From: Bacteroidota bacterium
Lineage (GTDB): Bacteria > Bacteroidota > Bacteroidia > Chitinophagales > Chitinophagaceae
Direction: 5' to 3'
DNA: 20,132 nt
NCBI GenBank assembly: GCA_023429985.1
Contig: JAEZCV010000105.1
Location: forward strand, 1-20,132
Part shown: positions 12,556-20,132 of the stretch, piece by piece
Layout of the letters: every line of letters begins with the position of its first letter
Position numbering within the stretch: position 1 is the stretch's first letter
Translations under genes and position numbers: made by a program
The notes under the pieces: generated by a model
The model's database searches: none
Seen by the model: the letters and a program-made list of their open reading frames with translations, nothing else
Told to the model about the DNA's origin: nothing

Positions 12556-15078
12556 TTATGCTTTAGCCTGTGCCTGTTGCTCTTTGAGTGTAAACTCAAG
12601 CCTTCCTTCTTCTTTATTGAGGTCGGCAAGGAGCAGGTCACCTGCTTTGATATTCATATTCAATATCTCTTCTGCCAAAGGATCTTCCAGGTATTTTTGA
12701 ATAGCCCTGTGCAGCGGTCTGGCACCAAACTGCTGGTCGTATCCTTTGTCGGCAATAAAGCTTTTTGCTTCTTCGGTAAGTTCAAGACTGAAACCAAGAT
12801 TCTCCAGTCTTTTCATTACACTTGCCATCAGGATATCGATGATCATGAAAATATTCTCTTTTGTAAGTGAATTAAATATGATCACATCATCAATACGGTT
12901 CAAAAACTCGGGAGAGAAAGTTCTTTTCAGCGCTTTTTCAATCACCGCCTTGTTGGCCTCATCCTGGTTCTGTACGCGCGATGCCGTTGCAAAACCAACA
13001 CCTTCTCCAAAATCTTTCAACTGGCGAACACCAATGTTGGAAGTCATGATGATGAGTGTATTCTTAAAATCAACTTTTCTTCCCAATCCGTCCGTAAGCT
13101 GACCATCATCCAGCACCTGCAATAAAATATTATAGATGTCGGGGTGTGCTTTTTCAATTTCATCCAAAAGAATAACACTGTATGGTTTCCTGCGCACTCT
13201 TTCAGTAAGCTGACCACCTTCTTCATATCCAACATATCCCGGAGGTGCACCAATTAACCTGGATACAGTGAATTTTTCCATGTATTCACTCATGTCGATC
13301 CTGATCAAAGAATCTTCACTGTCGAACATATGACGGGCAAGCGCACGCGCTAATTCGGTTTTACCAACACCGGTAGGGCCAAGGAAGATGAAAGTACCAA
13401 TAGGTTTTTTAGGGTCTTTCAATCCAACACGGTTACGCTGGATGGCTTTTACCACTTTGGCAATAGCATCATCCTGTCCAATTACCATTCCCTTCATTTC
13501 TTCCGACATCTTGCGCAGCTTCTGGGTTTCGGCTTCCACCATACGTTTTACAGGAATGCCTGTCATCATGGAAATTACTTCGGCAATTTCTTCTTCGCCA
13601 ATTGGAAAGCGTTTGTGTTTGCTTTCTTCTTCCCATTGCGCTTTAGCTTTTTCCAGGTCTTCGCCCAGTCTTTTTTCCGTATCGCGCAGGGCTGCTGCTT
13701 CTTCAAACTTCTGGCTTTTTACAACCCTGTTCTTTTCAACCTTAATATCTTCAATTTTCTTTTCAAGATCCAGGATGTTTTGCGGTACATTGATGTTCTT
13801 GAGATGCACTCTTGCGCCCACTTCATCCATTACATCAATGGCTTTATCGGGCAATAAGCGATCGGTAATATAACGATCACTCAGTTTCACGCAGGCATCA
13901 ATGGCCTGGTCATCGTAATTAACATTGTGATATTCTTCGTATTTGGATTTGATGTTATTGAGGATGAGGATCGTGTCCTCCACGCTTGGCGGATCGATCA
14001 TTACTTTTTGAAAACGACGGTCAAGAGCACCATCTTTTTCAATATACATCCTGTATTCATCAAGGGTTGAAGCACCAATACACTGCAGTTCGCCACGGGC
14101 CAGTGCAGGTTTAAAGATATTGGATGCATCCAGCGAACCTGAGGCTCCGCCAGCACCAACGATGGTATGAATTTCATCAATGAAAAGGATCACATCGCGG
14201 TTCTTTTCCAGCTCATTCATAATGGCCTTCATTCTTTCTTCAAACTGGCCACGGTACTTGGTTCCAGCCACAAGTGCTGCCAGGTCAAGCGATATCACGC
14301 GCTTATCAAATAATACGCGGGAGACCTTTCTTTGAACGATCCTCAAGGCAAGTCCTTCAACAATGGCCGTTTTACCCACGCCGGGTTCCCCAATAAGGAT
14401 GGGGTTATTCTTTTTTCTACGGGAAAGGATCTGCGATACCCTTTCAATTTCTTTTTCCCTTCCAACAATTGGGTCCAGGGTGCCCGACTCGGCAAGTTTG
14501 GTGATGTCCCTTCCAAAATTATCCAGCACAGGGGTTTTGCTTTTGGCAGCACCCGCCTGGCGGCTTTTAGATTGGGAGTATTTTTTCTCATCATCAAAGT
14601 CGTCGTCGTTTTCTTCCTGGTATTCTGCACGGGGATCGTTTGATCTTACCATGCCAAGTTCCTGTCTGAATTGATCGTAATCCACGTCAAATTGATTTAA
14701 GATTTGTGTAGCAATATTTTCTTTGTTCTTCAGGATAGAGAGCATCAGGTGTTCGGTTTCAACGGTAGGGCTTTTCAGCGCCTTGGCTTCCAGAACGGTA
14801 ACCCTTATAACTTTTTCGGCCTGCTTGGTAAGGGGCAAACTGTTTATATTGGCTATGTTCTTTCCTGTTTTATCCTTTACCGCTAATTCAATTTCCTTGC
14901 GTAACTCGTATAAGTCAACATTAAAGCTTTTCAAAATCCGAACAGCTGTATTATCGCCTTCCCGAATTAATCCTAGCAATAAATGTTCCGTGCCTATGAA
15001 ATCGTTTCCTAACCTAAGTGCTTCCTCCCTGCTGAAAGAAATGATTTCTTTTACCTGTGAGGAAAAATTATTATCCAT
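12556..15078 (-). CDS. clpC: Clp ATPase ClpC (AAA+ unfoldase of the Clp protease)
   Basis: This 840-residue class I Clp/Hsp100 protein feeds substrates to ClpP. Layout: two Clp_N repeats (~1-145), an acidic linker (EENDDDFDDEKK, 155-166), AAA module 1 with Walker A GEPGVGKT (230-237) and Walker B ILFIDE (297-302), a middle region with a UVR motif (FEEAAALRDTEKRLGEDL, 458-475), and AAA module 2 with Walker A GPTGVGKT (567-574) and Walker B ILLDE (636-640). The ClpP-docking loop is GEGVGF (691-696), which supports a proteolytic partner rather than ClpB-like disaggregation. The short UVR-bearing middle domain also marks it as ClpC. ATG 15078 gives the standard N-terminus. It is divergent from the STAS gene and followed by a strong terminator. 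Confidence 0.95.
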   Translation of the reverse strand: MDNNFSSQVKEIISFSREEALRLGNDFIGTEHLLLGLIREGDNTAVRILKSFNVDLYELRKEIELAVKDKTGKNIANINSLPLTKQAEKVIRVTVLEAKALKSPTVETEHLMLSILKNKENIATQILNQFDVDYDQFRQELGMVRSNDPRAEYQEENDDDFDDEKKYSQSKSRQAGAAKSKTPVLDNFGRDITKLAESGTLDPIVGREKEIERVSQILSRRKKNNPILIGEPGVGKTAIVEGLALRIVQRKVSRVLFDKRVISLDLAALVAGTKYRGQFEERMKAIMNELEKNRDVILFIDEIHTIVGAGGASGSLDASNIFKPALARGELQCIGASTLDEYRMYIEKDGALDRRFQKVMIDPPSVEDTILILNNIKSKYEEYHNVNYDDQAIDACVKLSDRYITDRLLPDKAIDVMDEVGARVHLKNINVPQNILDLEKKIEDIKVEKNRVVKSQKFEEAAALRDTEKRLGEDLEKAKAQWEEESKHKRFPIGEEEIAEVISMMTGIPVKRMVEAETQKLRKMSEEMKGMVIGQDDAIAKVVKAIQRNRVGLKDPKKPIGTFIFLGPTGVGKTELARALARHMFDSEDSLIRIDMSEYMEKFTVSRLIGAPPGYVGYEEGGQLTERVRRKPYSVILLDEIEKAHPDIYNILLQVLDDGQLTDGLGRKVDFKNTLIIMTSNIGVRQLKDFGEGVGFATASRVQNQDEANKAVIEKALKRTFSPEFLNRIDDVIIFNSLTKENIFMIIDILMASVMKRLENLGFSLELTEEAKSFIADKGYDQQFGARPLHRAIQKYLEDPLAEEILNMNIKAGDLLLADLNKEEGRLEFTLKEQQAQAKA

Positions 15079-15111
15079 TTTTTTATTTAAGCTTTATACA
15101 ATAATATAAAA

Positions 15112-15119
15112 TATTTTTG
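15112..15119 (+). promoter_or_regulatory. Bacteroidota -7 element TATTTTTG for the STAS-rnz operon
   Basis: An exact TAnnTTTG match 43 bases before ATG 15163, in the 84-base gap shared with the divergent clpC. The clpC side is very AT-rich but offers only an imperfect match (TATTATTG). Confidence 0.5.
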
Positions 15120-15162
15120 AGCAGGGTAAGACGGTAAATGTTAAGTCTTGCCGGCGTGCATT

Positions 15163-15546
15163 ATGGAAGTCAAAACTGATACCAAAGAGAAATTTCATGT
15201 CATACGGGTGAAAGCCCCGGTTTTATCTGCAAATATGGCAGCAGAATTAGACTTAGAGTTCGCAAGCCATCTTAAAGCTAGTATAAAAAACATCGTGGTG
15301 AATTTTTCAGGGGTAGATGCTGTTGAAGAAGAAGCGGCAGAAGTGCTGGTAAGGTCTCAACAAAAATTCTACGAAGCCGGGGCTTCCTTTGTTTTATGCG
15401 AACTGAAGGCTGATGTTGAAGACTTTCTTGACCAGAAAGAACTCCTTGAAATGCTGAATGTAACTCCCACAGAAAGCGAGGCTTGGGATATTGTTCAAAT
15501 GGAAGAAATGGAAAGGGACATTTTGGGAAGTGATTTCGATGATTAA
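15163..15546 (+). CDS. STAS-domain protein lacking the phosphorylatable serine
   Basis: A 127-residue single-domain protein that looks like an anti-anti-sigma (SpoIIAA-type) STAS fold. It has alternating strands and helices, with the core strand IVVNFSGVDAVEEEAAEVLV (residues 44-63) followed by a helix (RSQQKFYEAGA) and strand SFVLCELK. In SpoIIAA-like proteins the segment after 'SGV' reads FIDSSG, and one Ser is phosphorylated by the anti-sigma kinase. Here the corresponding residues are VEEEA (54-58), so no Ser is available. The C-terminus is acidic. ATG 15163 is chosen over an in-frame TTG at 15148. No anti-sigma factor or sigma gene is nearby; the next genes are a fructosamine-kinase-like protein and rnz. 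A non-switchable or scaffolding role is possible but unproven. Confidence 0.75.
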   Translation: MEVKTDTKEKFHVIRVKAPVLSANMAAELDLEFASHLKASIKNIVVNFSGVDAVEEEAAEVLVRSQQKFYEAGASFVLCELKADVEDFLDQKELLEMLNVTPTESEAWDIVQMEEMERDILGSDFDD

Positions 15547-15607
15547 AGCTGAAGGAATTCTTCCTTGTGCTCGAAAGAAAAATTGCGGTTATTTTTTTAT
15601 TTCATTT

Positions 15608-16471
15608 ATGAAATCCTTTCAAAACAGGATCGCTTCCATTTCAGGATCACAACCGGATCGGGTTATTTTAAAGCCGGTAGGGGGTGGTTCAATTAACAAA
15701 TGTTTTCTTGTACAAACACCATCCAAAAAATTCTTCTGCAAAATAAACGACTCAAAGAAATTTCCTTCCCTGTTTCTAAAAGAAAAGGCAGGCCTTCTTC
15801 AATTAAATGAGCTTTCATCTTTTAGCGTTCCCCGGGTCATAGATTGTTTTGAACAATTTGACAGCCAGTTTCTATTAATGGAATATATAGAAGAAGGTGA
15901 AAAAACAGATAGTTTTTGGAAAATGTTTGGAGAAAAACTGGCCATGATGCACAGTGTTTCTGCAAAGTTCTATGGTAATACAGAGAACAATTACATGGGA
16001 AGTGTAAAGCAGGATAATACCTGGATGGAAGACTGGACGAGTTTTTACCGGGAAAAAAGATTGAAGCCTTTATTGCAATCATGTTTTCAACATAATTTAT
16101 TGCAGTCCCAACATCTGGATGATTTTGAAAAATTGTTTAAAAAGTTGCGCGATGTTTTTGAAATAAACAAACCATCGTTATTGCATGGAGATCTTTGGAG
16201 CGGAAATTTTATGTGCAGTAAGGAAAACGAACCTGTATTGATCGATCCGGCAGTTTATTACGGACATCCGGCCATGGACCTTGGAATGTCCACCATGTTT
16301 GGAGGTTTCAACAAAATATTTTACGAAGCATATAATCATCATGCACCATTTCCTTCAAACTATCACGAACAGTGGGAGATGGCTCAACTCTATCCTTTGC
16401 TCATTCATCTTTTGCTTTTTGGGAAGTCTTATTTAGGAAGGATTGAACAAACTATAGCAAGGTTTAAATAA
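15608..16471 (+). CDS. Fructosamine kinase family protein
   Basis: A 287-residue protein with a protein-kinase-like (APH) fold. Members phosphorylate fructosamine or ribulosamine adducts on proteins, which then break down (deglycation). Visible are the Gly-rich loop VGGGSINKCFLV (24-35), ATP-binding Lys45 (FFCKIN), the hinge LLMEYIEEG (89-97), the catalytic loop LLHGDLWSGNFM (191-202, Asp195) and Mg-binding Asp213 in LIDPAVYYGHPAMDLGM. The family usually has an acidic residue in 'GHxEADLAM'; here it is PAMDLGM. An upstream extension to 15491 would overlap the STAS gene and has no family match, so ATG 15608 is chosen. It lies 61 bases after the STAS stop and 24 bases before rnz, probably one operon. 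Confidence 0.85.
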   Translation: MKSFQNRIASISGSQPDRVILKPVGGGSINKCFLVQTPSKKFFCKINDSKKFPSLFLKEKAGLLQLNELSSFSVPRVIDCFEQFDSQFLLMEYIEEGEKTDSFWKMFGEKLAMMHSVSAKFYGNTENNYMGSVKQDNTWMEDWTSFYREKRLKPLLQSCFQHNLLQSQHLDDFEKLFKKLRDVFEINKPSLLHGDLWSGNFMCSKENEPVLIDPAVYYGHPAMDLGMSTMFGGFNKIFYEAYNHHAPFPSNYHEQWEMAQLYPLLIHLLLFGKSYLGRIEQTIARFK

Positions 16472-16475
16472 AACG

Positions 16476-16487
16476 TATTATTTTGGA
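16476..16487 (+). promoter_or_regulatory. Weak promoter-like TATTATTTTGGA before rnz
   Basis: The 12-mer is identical to one at 4022-4033 upstream of mdh and contains a compressed version of the -7 box. It ends 8 bases before the rnz ATG. It may be an internal promoter in the operon, or chance. Confidence 0.25.
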
Positions 16488-16495
16488 ACCAGTTT

Positions 16496-17401
16496 ATGTT
16501 ATCAGTGACCATACTTGGAAATAATTCGGCAGTACCTGCTTTTAACCGGCATCCCACCAGCCAGGTGGTAACACAGGATGGAGTGAACTTTCTTGTTGAT
16601 TGCGGAGAGGGAACACAGATACAAATGATAAAATACAAGATACGCCGAGGCAAGATTTCCCATATTTTCATTTCTCACCTTCATGGCGATCATTATTTCG
16701 GACTGGTTGGACTGCTGAATACATTCGGGTTATTGTCGCACATGCAGGAATTGCATGTTTATGGTCCGGCACCTTTGCAGCAGATCATAGAAATTCAAAT
16801 GAAGGTTGCCGAAACACGTCTTCCTTTTCCATTGCATTTTCACACCCTGTCTCAAAATGAAATCCTGGTAGACAACAATAATATCCGCATAAGTTGCTTC
16901 AGAACATCACACAGAATTGAATGTTATGGTTTTTTATTTGAAGAAAAGGAAGGGAAAAGAAAACTGCTTATCGATAAGATCCGTAAACTAAATGTTCCTA
17001 TTAGCTTTTATTCCAGCCTGCAGGAAGGACTTGATTATATTACCCCGCGCGGACAGCTTATAACAAATGATTCTGTTACAGCCCCTCCGGAAAAAGGCAA
17101 GAAATATGCTTTTTGTGCCGATACGCGCTACGATGAATCGCTTATTCCTATTGTGTATGGAGCCGACATGATCTACCACGAGGCCACCTACCTGGATGCC
17201 ATGCGGGAGAAGGCTTTCGAGCGTTTTCATTCCACTACAAAACAAGCCGCTGAATTTGCACGCCGCGCTATGGTAAAAAAACTGCTTATTGGTCATTTCA
17301 GTTCCAAATACAGCAGCCTCGAACAATTTGAACTGGAAGCAAGGGAAGTATTTTCAAATACAGAGCTTGCACTGGAGGGGAAGACGTATGAGGTGAATTA
17401 G
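16496..17401 (+). CDS. rnz: Ribonuclease Z (tRNA 3'-processing endonuclease)
   Basis: A 301-residue metallo-beta-lactamase-fold enzyme that cuts the 3' trailer of pre-tRNAs; bacterial RNase Z is usually about 300-310 residues. The N-terminus MLSVTILGNNSAVPAFNRHPTS is typical, as is FLVDCGEGTQIQM (32-44). The Zn-binding motif HLHGDH is at 61-66. Further metal ligands fit a His in RTSHRIECYGF, an Asp in FCADTRYDE and a His in LLIGHFSSKYSS. YHEATYLD, with the Glu-Ala-Thr motif, is also present. The flexible-arm insertion is present in the middle (~150-200). It is the last gene of the STAS/fructosamine kinase/rnz cluster and converges on the esterase gene. Confidence 0.95.
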   Translation: MLSVTILGNNSAVPAFNRHPTSQVVTQDGVNFLVDCGEGTQIQMIKYKIRRGKISHIFISHLHGDHYFGLVGLLNTFGLLSHMQELHVYGPAPLQQIIEIQMKVAETRLPFPLHFHTLSQNEILVDNNNIRISCFRTSHRIECYGFLFEEKEGKRKLLIDKIRKLNVPISFYSSLQEGLDYITPRGQLITNDSVTAPPEKGKKYAFCADTRYDESLIPIVYGADMIYHEATYLDAMREKAFERFHSTTKQAAEFARRAMVKKLLIGHFSSKYSSLEQFELEAREVFSNTELALEGKTYEVN

Positions 17402-17408
17402 CTAATGA

Positions 17409-17434
17409 ACAAATTGGGAAATTGGAAAATTTGT
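17409..17434. other. Weak hairpin after rnz
   Basis: ACAAATT (17409-17415) and AATTTGT (17428-17434) can pair around a 12-base loop, 7 bases after the rnz stop. There is no T-run, so it is only a possible 3' structure. A loose GTTTAG-like stretch follows (17443-17456). Confidence 0.25.
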
Positions 17435-17470
17435 GAGTTAGAGTTTAGATAGTTAGTTGCGTTCACGCTC

Positions 17471-17506
17471 TCTTTCTCTTTCTCTTTCTCTTTCTCTTTC
17501 TCTTTC
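17471..17506. repeat. Hexamer tandem repeat TCTTTC x6 abutting the esterase stop codon
   Basis: Six exact TCTTTC copies run straight into the esterase stop (TTA on plus, 17507-17509). On the mRNA strand the 3' UTR begins with a GAAAGA purine run. It is a simple-sequence tract prone to slippage. Confidence 0.9.
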
Positions 17507-18550
17507 TTATAGTTTCAGCCATTTATAAAACTCCGGGAACTCTTCCCTCCAGGTAGTTTCGCTGTGTTTTCCTTCGGCGCGGATAACGGTTGTTATTTCG
17601 GCTTTGGAATATTTCTTTACTTGCTCAAAAACCGAAAGCACATCAGGCACCATTTGTTCACTTTCCTGCATGCCGGCAAAAAAATAAACCTTCCCTTTAA
17701 TTTTTTTAGCCTGCTGAGGATCTACATTTATTAATTGGGGATTTACCCAGAAAGAAGGTGAAAAAATGCCTGCACCTCCAAACTTTTTTGGATATTTTAA
17801 AAGAGCATAGTAGGAGATTAATGCACCCATGGAACTTCCGGCAATAAAATTATGTTTCCAGCATTTTTTGGTGCGGAAATTTTTATTGATATAAGGTTGG
17901 AGAATTTCCACAATGAATTCAAGATAAGCATCACCTTCTGCTTTAGCATGCTCATTGTCGAAAGGTGAATATTCGCTCATCCTGTGTACTCCGCCATTAT
18001 CAATTGCCACAACAATCATTTCTCCAAATGACGGAGATAATGTATCCAAAGCTTCATCAACACCCCATTCGCCTGAGAAGGAGGTTGCATTATCAAATAC
18101 ATTCTGACCGTCCTGCATATACAACACGGGGAATTTTTTTCTTGTTTTGGAATAAGATGGGGGAAGGTATATCCAGATCCGGCGGTAACGATTCAGTTGC
18201 GGCATATAAAAAGCCGTATCAACAATGTGTACATTCTTTCCGGCAGTTGAATCTCCGGCTTTATCAATATGTAAATTCCTGGCTTTCTCCCAGATAATTT
18301 CCGAATCCTGGCTGTTTACTGAGAATTGTTCCTTTATTTCTTCTTCTATTACTAAATTTTCCTGTGAATCCTGGGAATTGAGATGTTGAAACATGGTGGA
18401 GTAAAAATCAAACCGGGTGCCATTTTTAAAATTAAAATGAAAAAACTTTCCTTCGGTATGAAATGTTAACAGGTGTTCGCCATTCTTCTGAAGTTGACCT
18501 TTGCAAACCAAACCGGCTGAAAGACAGATTGGAATTAAAATGGCTTTCAT
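17507..18550 (-). CDS. Secreted alpha/beta-hydrolase esterase (esterase D/Fes-like)
   Basis: A 347-residue protein with an N-terminal signal (MKAILIPICLSAGLVCKGQ) that probably sends it to the periplasm or beyond. The catalytic domain (about 105-347) is of the putative-esterase type (PF00756-like): RRIWIYLPPSYS (123-134), FPVLYMQDGQNVFD (140-153), the nucleophile elbow FIAGSSMGALISYY (235-248, Ser240), FSPSFWV, and a C-terminal EGKHSETTWREEFPEFYKWL with His329 as the likely catalytic base. Residues 20-100 form a polar domain with no recognised family. Substrates of this family include feruloyl esters, siderophore esters and S-formylglutathione; none can be chosen here. Its start is 6 bases after the dapA stop, so it is probably translated from the dapA transcript. 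Confidence 0.82.
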   Translation of the reverse strand: MKAILIPICLSAGLVCKGQLQKNGEHLLTFHTEGKFFHFNFKNGTRFDFYSTMFQHLNSQDSQENLVIEEEIKEQFSVNSQDSEIIWEKARNLHIDKAGDSTAGKNVHIVDTAFYMPQLNRYRRIWIYLPPSYSKTRKKFPVLYMQDGQNVFDNATSFSGEWGVDEALDTLSPSFGEMIVVAIDNGGVHRMSEYSPFDNEHAKAEGDAYLEFIVEILQPYINKNFRTKKCWKHNFIAGSSMGALISYYALLKYPKKFGGAGIFSPSFWVNPQLINVDPQQAKKIKGKVYFFAGMQESEQMVPDVLSVFEQVKKYSKAEITTVIRAEGKHSETTWREEFPEFYKWLKL

Positions 18551-18556
18551 ATAAAA

Positions 18557-19444
18557 TCAATTTGTGCTGGAAAGATATGCTTTCACCTGGTCATGCAATG
18601 ATGAACTTAATGGTACAAGAGGTAATCTTAAATGGTTTTGAATAACACCCATTTCACTTAAAAATGCTTTCACTCCTGCAGGGTTATTTTCGGCAAACAA
18701 CAGATCATAACCTTCCATCATTTTGTTGTTAAGTGAGCGGGCCATCACCATATCGCCTTCTAATGCGGCGTTTACCATGGTAGAAAAATCTTTGGGAAAA
18801 CAATTGGCCGCCACACTTATCACCCCATCCATTCCACATGCAATTTGTGCCATGGCCAGGTTATCATCACCACTTACCACCATAAAATCCTGGGGCTTGT
18901 TTTTCAATATCTGTAAACACTGGTTCATGTTTCCGCTTGCTTCCTTAATGCCATTGATGTTTTCAACTTCATTGGCAAGTCTAATGGTTGTTGCAGCTGT
19001 AATATTTGAACCTGTACGGCCCGGAACATTGTATAACAGAACCGGTTTGGAAGTTTGCGCTGCAAATGTTTTATAGTGCTGGTAAATTCCTTCCTGGGAA
19101 GGTTTGTTATAATAAGGACTTGCAGAAAGAATTGCCATTGATTTTTCAACCGGCAAATATTCCAGCTCTTTAATCATAGCGCTTGTATCGTTTCCTCCAA
19201 TTCCAATAACTACAGGAACGCGGCCTGCAACTGCAGAAAAACTATGATTGATGATCTCTGCTTTTTCTTCTTTACTTATAGTTGGCGTTTCTCCAGTTGT
19301 TCCTAATGTAACAATGTAGTCTACACCTTCGTCTATAACAAAATCAATGAGCGTGGTAAGGTTTTCAAAATCTACCGACTTATCTTTTTTAAAAGGCGTA
19401 ACCAGGGCAACACCCGTTCCTTTCAGCAAATCTCTTATTGACAT
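18557..19444 (-). CDS. dapA: 4-hydroxy-tetrahydrodipicolinate synthase
   Basis: The enzyme condenses pyruvate with aspartate semialdehyde, the first step towards diaminopimelate and lysine. At 295 residues it has the normal length. The TIM-barrel motifs are complete: GVALVTPFKKD (11-21), TLGTTGETPT with Thr49-Thr50 (47-55), SPYYNKPSQEG (109-119), VLLYNVPGRTG with Tyr138 and Arg143 (135-145), and the Schiff-base Lys167 in GIKEASGN. ATG 19444 gives the standard start. It follows accA by 62 bases and precedes the esterase by 6, all on the minus strand. Some DHDPS-fold proteins are N-acetylneuraminate lyases or aldolases, but the TTGE motif and the Tyr/Arg/Lys set favour DapA. Confidence 0.93.
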   Translation of the reverse strand: MSIRDLLKGTGVALVTPFKKDKSVDFENLTTLIDFVIDEGVDYIVTLGTTGETPTISKEEKAEIINHSFSAVAGRVPVVIGIGGNDTSAMIKELEYLPVEKSMAILSASPYYNKPSQEGIYQHYKTFAAQTSKPVLLYNVPGRTGSNITAATTIRLANEVENINGIKEASGNMNQCLQILKNKPQDFMVVSGDDNLAMAQIACGMDGVISVAANCFPKDFSTMVNAALEGDMVMARSLNNKMMEGYDLLFAENNPAGVKAFLSEMGVIQNHLRLPLVPLSSSLHDQVKAYLSSTN

Positions 19445-19506
19445 AGACGAATTTTTCAGCTAAAGTTCAGCAATTATCATTCCTTTAAACCTGGTTGATC
19501 CATTAA

Positions 19507-20132
19507 TCAGATCTCTTCCCAGAATCCCATTTTTCCAAATTTTTCAATTCTTTGCCTGATCCTTTCTTCGGGAGAAATATCTTTCAGGTCTTTGAGTACA
19601 TTCACGAGGTATTTTCTTACAATATTGGCCGCTTCATCATAATCCCAGTGCGCACCACCCGGTGGTTCGGGAATAATTCCATCCACCAGTCCAAAACCCT
19701 GCATATTATCCGCTGTTAATTTAAGTTGTTCGGCAGCAACTTCTTTTTTATCCCAGCTTCTCCATAAAATAGAGGAACAGCTTTCAGGGGAAATAACTGT
19801 GTACCAGGTATTTTCCATCATAAAAACCCTGTCGCCCACACCAATTCCTAATGCACCACCCGAAGCACCTTCGCCAATGATCACACATATCACGGGAACC
19901 TTTAAACGAATCATTTCATAAATGTTTCGGGCAATCGCTTCTCCCTGTCCTCTTTCTTCGGCTTCCAGCCCGGGGTAGGCGCCCGGTGTATCTATCAGGG
20001 TAATTATGGGTTTATTGAATTTTTCGGCTAGCCGCATTAACCGGAGTGCTTTGCGATAACCTTCCGGATTGGCCATACCAAAATTGCGCATCTGCCGCAT
20101 TTTGGTGTTGATTCCCTTCTGTTGTCCGATGA
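19507..20132 (-). CDS. accA: Acetyl-CoA carboxylase carboxyltransferase alpha subunit (5' end outside window)
   Basis: The C-terminal ~208 residues of AccA, which with AccD transfers CO2 from carboxybiotin to acetyl-CoA in fatty acid synthesis. Motifs match the family: IGQQKGINTK then RNFGMANPEGYRKALRLM, ITLIDTPGAYPGLEAEERGQ, VIIGEGASGGALGIGVGD (oxyanion-hole glycines) and ISPESCSSILW, then a C-terminal helix. An internal ATG at 20100 could be mistaken for the start, but the homologous sequence continues upstream to the window edge (QQKGINTK), so the gene is cut at its 5' end. About a third of the protein is missing. Confidence 0.95.
   Translation of the reverse strand, partial: IGQQKGINTKMRQMRNFGMANPEGYRKALRLMRLAEKFNKPIITLIDTPGAYPGLEAEERGQGEAIARNIYEMIRLKVPVICVIIGEGASGGALGIGVGDRVFMMENTWYTVISPESCSSILWRSWDKKEVAAEQLKLTADNMQGFGLVDGIIPEPPGGAHWDYDEAANIVRKYLVNVLKDLKDISPEERIRQRIEKFGKMGFWEEI

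Noticed and set aside
13388..13873. Long antisense ORF (161 codons) within clpC, and another at 14332-14643
   Set aside because: Both lie opposite a well-conserved gene, their low-complexity Ser/Phe-rich products look like reverse-frame artefacts, and there is no start context.
15491..15607. 39-codon extension of the fructosamine-kinase-like gene overlapping the STAS gene
   Set aside because: The first part overlaps the STAS coding end in another frame and shows no homology; ATG 15608 gives the normal family start.
20100..20132. Met at 20100 as the accA start
   Set aside because: AccA homology (IGQQKGINTK) continues upstream to the window edge, so the gene is truncated by the window, not started there.

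Overview
The window reads as an ordinary chromosomal stretch from a member of the Bacteroidota, most likely a Chitinophagaceae-like organism. Three things point there: a secreted protein with a C-terminal type IX secretion (T9SS) sorting domain; short promoters of the TAnnTTTG / TATCTTCG kind close to start codons, with AT-rich leaders and no obvious Shine-Dalgarno sites; and the protein sequences themselves (ClpC, MDH, GIY-YIG proteins). This is a judgement from motifs, not from a database search. There are 17 genes, the first and last cut by the window edges. I see no tRNA, rRNA, CRISPR array, transposase or phage gene.

Layout. 1-213: 3' end of a probable GIY-YIG nuclease. 444-3972 (minus): a tight trio of response regulator, acyl-CoA dehydrogenase and soluble PAS histidine kinase. 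4254-5180 (plus): malate dehydrogenase. 5256-6203 (minus): RlmK-type rRNA methyltransferase, divergent from 6255-7625 (plus), a DnaQ-like exonuclease fused to a UvrC-like GIY-YIG nuclease. 7807-9442 (minus): MFS transporter with an overlapping thioesterase, divergent from 9515-10219 (plus), an FKBP prolyl isomerase lipoprotein. 10415-15078 (minus): clpC, cmk and a T9SS cargo protein with a lamin-tail-like domain. 15163-17401 (plus): STAS protein, fructosamine-kinase-like protein and RNase Z. 17507-20132 (minus): accA (partial), dapA and a secreted esterase.

The genes are mostly housekeeping: central carbon metabolism (mdh), fatty acid synthesis (accA), lysine/cell-wall precursor synthesis (dapA), nucleotide metabolism (cmk), RNA maturation and modification (rnz, rlmK), proteolysis (clpC), folding (FKBP) and DNA repair (exonuclease/GIY-YIG). 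The RR-ACAD-HK trio is the clearest candidate for an unusual regulatory unit.

The most unusual DNA lies between genes. A heptamer satellite (YTCACYA) occurs at two loci. A GTTTAG-based family occurs at several loci, with matching CCTGCC-N3-GGCAGG palindromes on both sides of mdh. A composite 11-bp plus 17-bp array fills the convergent gap at 10226-10413, and a TCTTTC hexamer array lies at 17471-17506. Three of these arrays stop within 0-2 bases of the stop codon of a minus-strand gene. Several starts were placed at internal ATGs because the longer frames begin at TTG or GTG, or run through repeats. I found no clearly new defence or mobile system.
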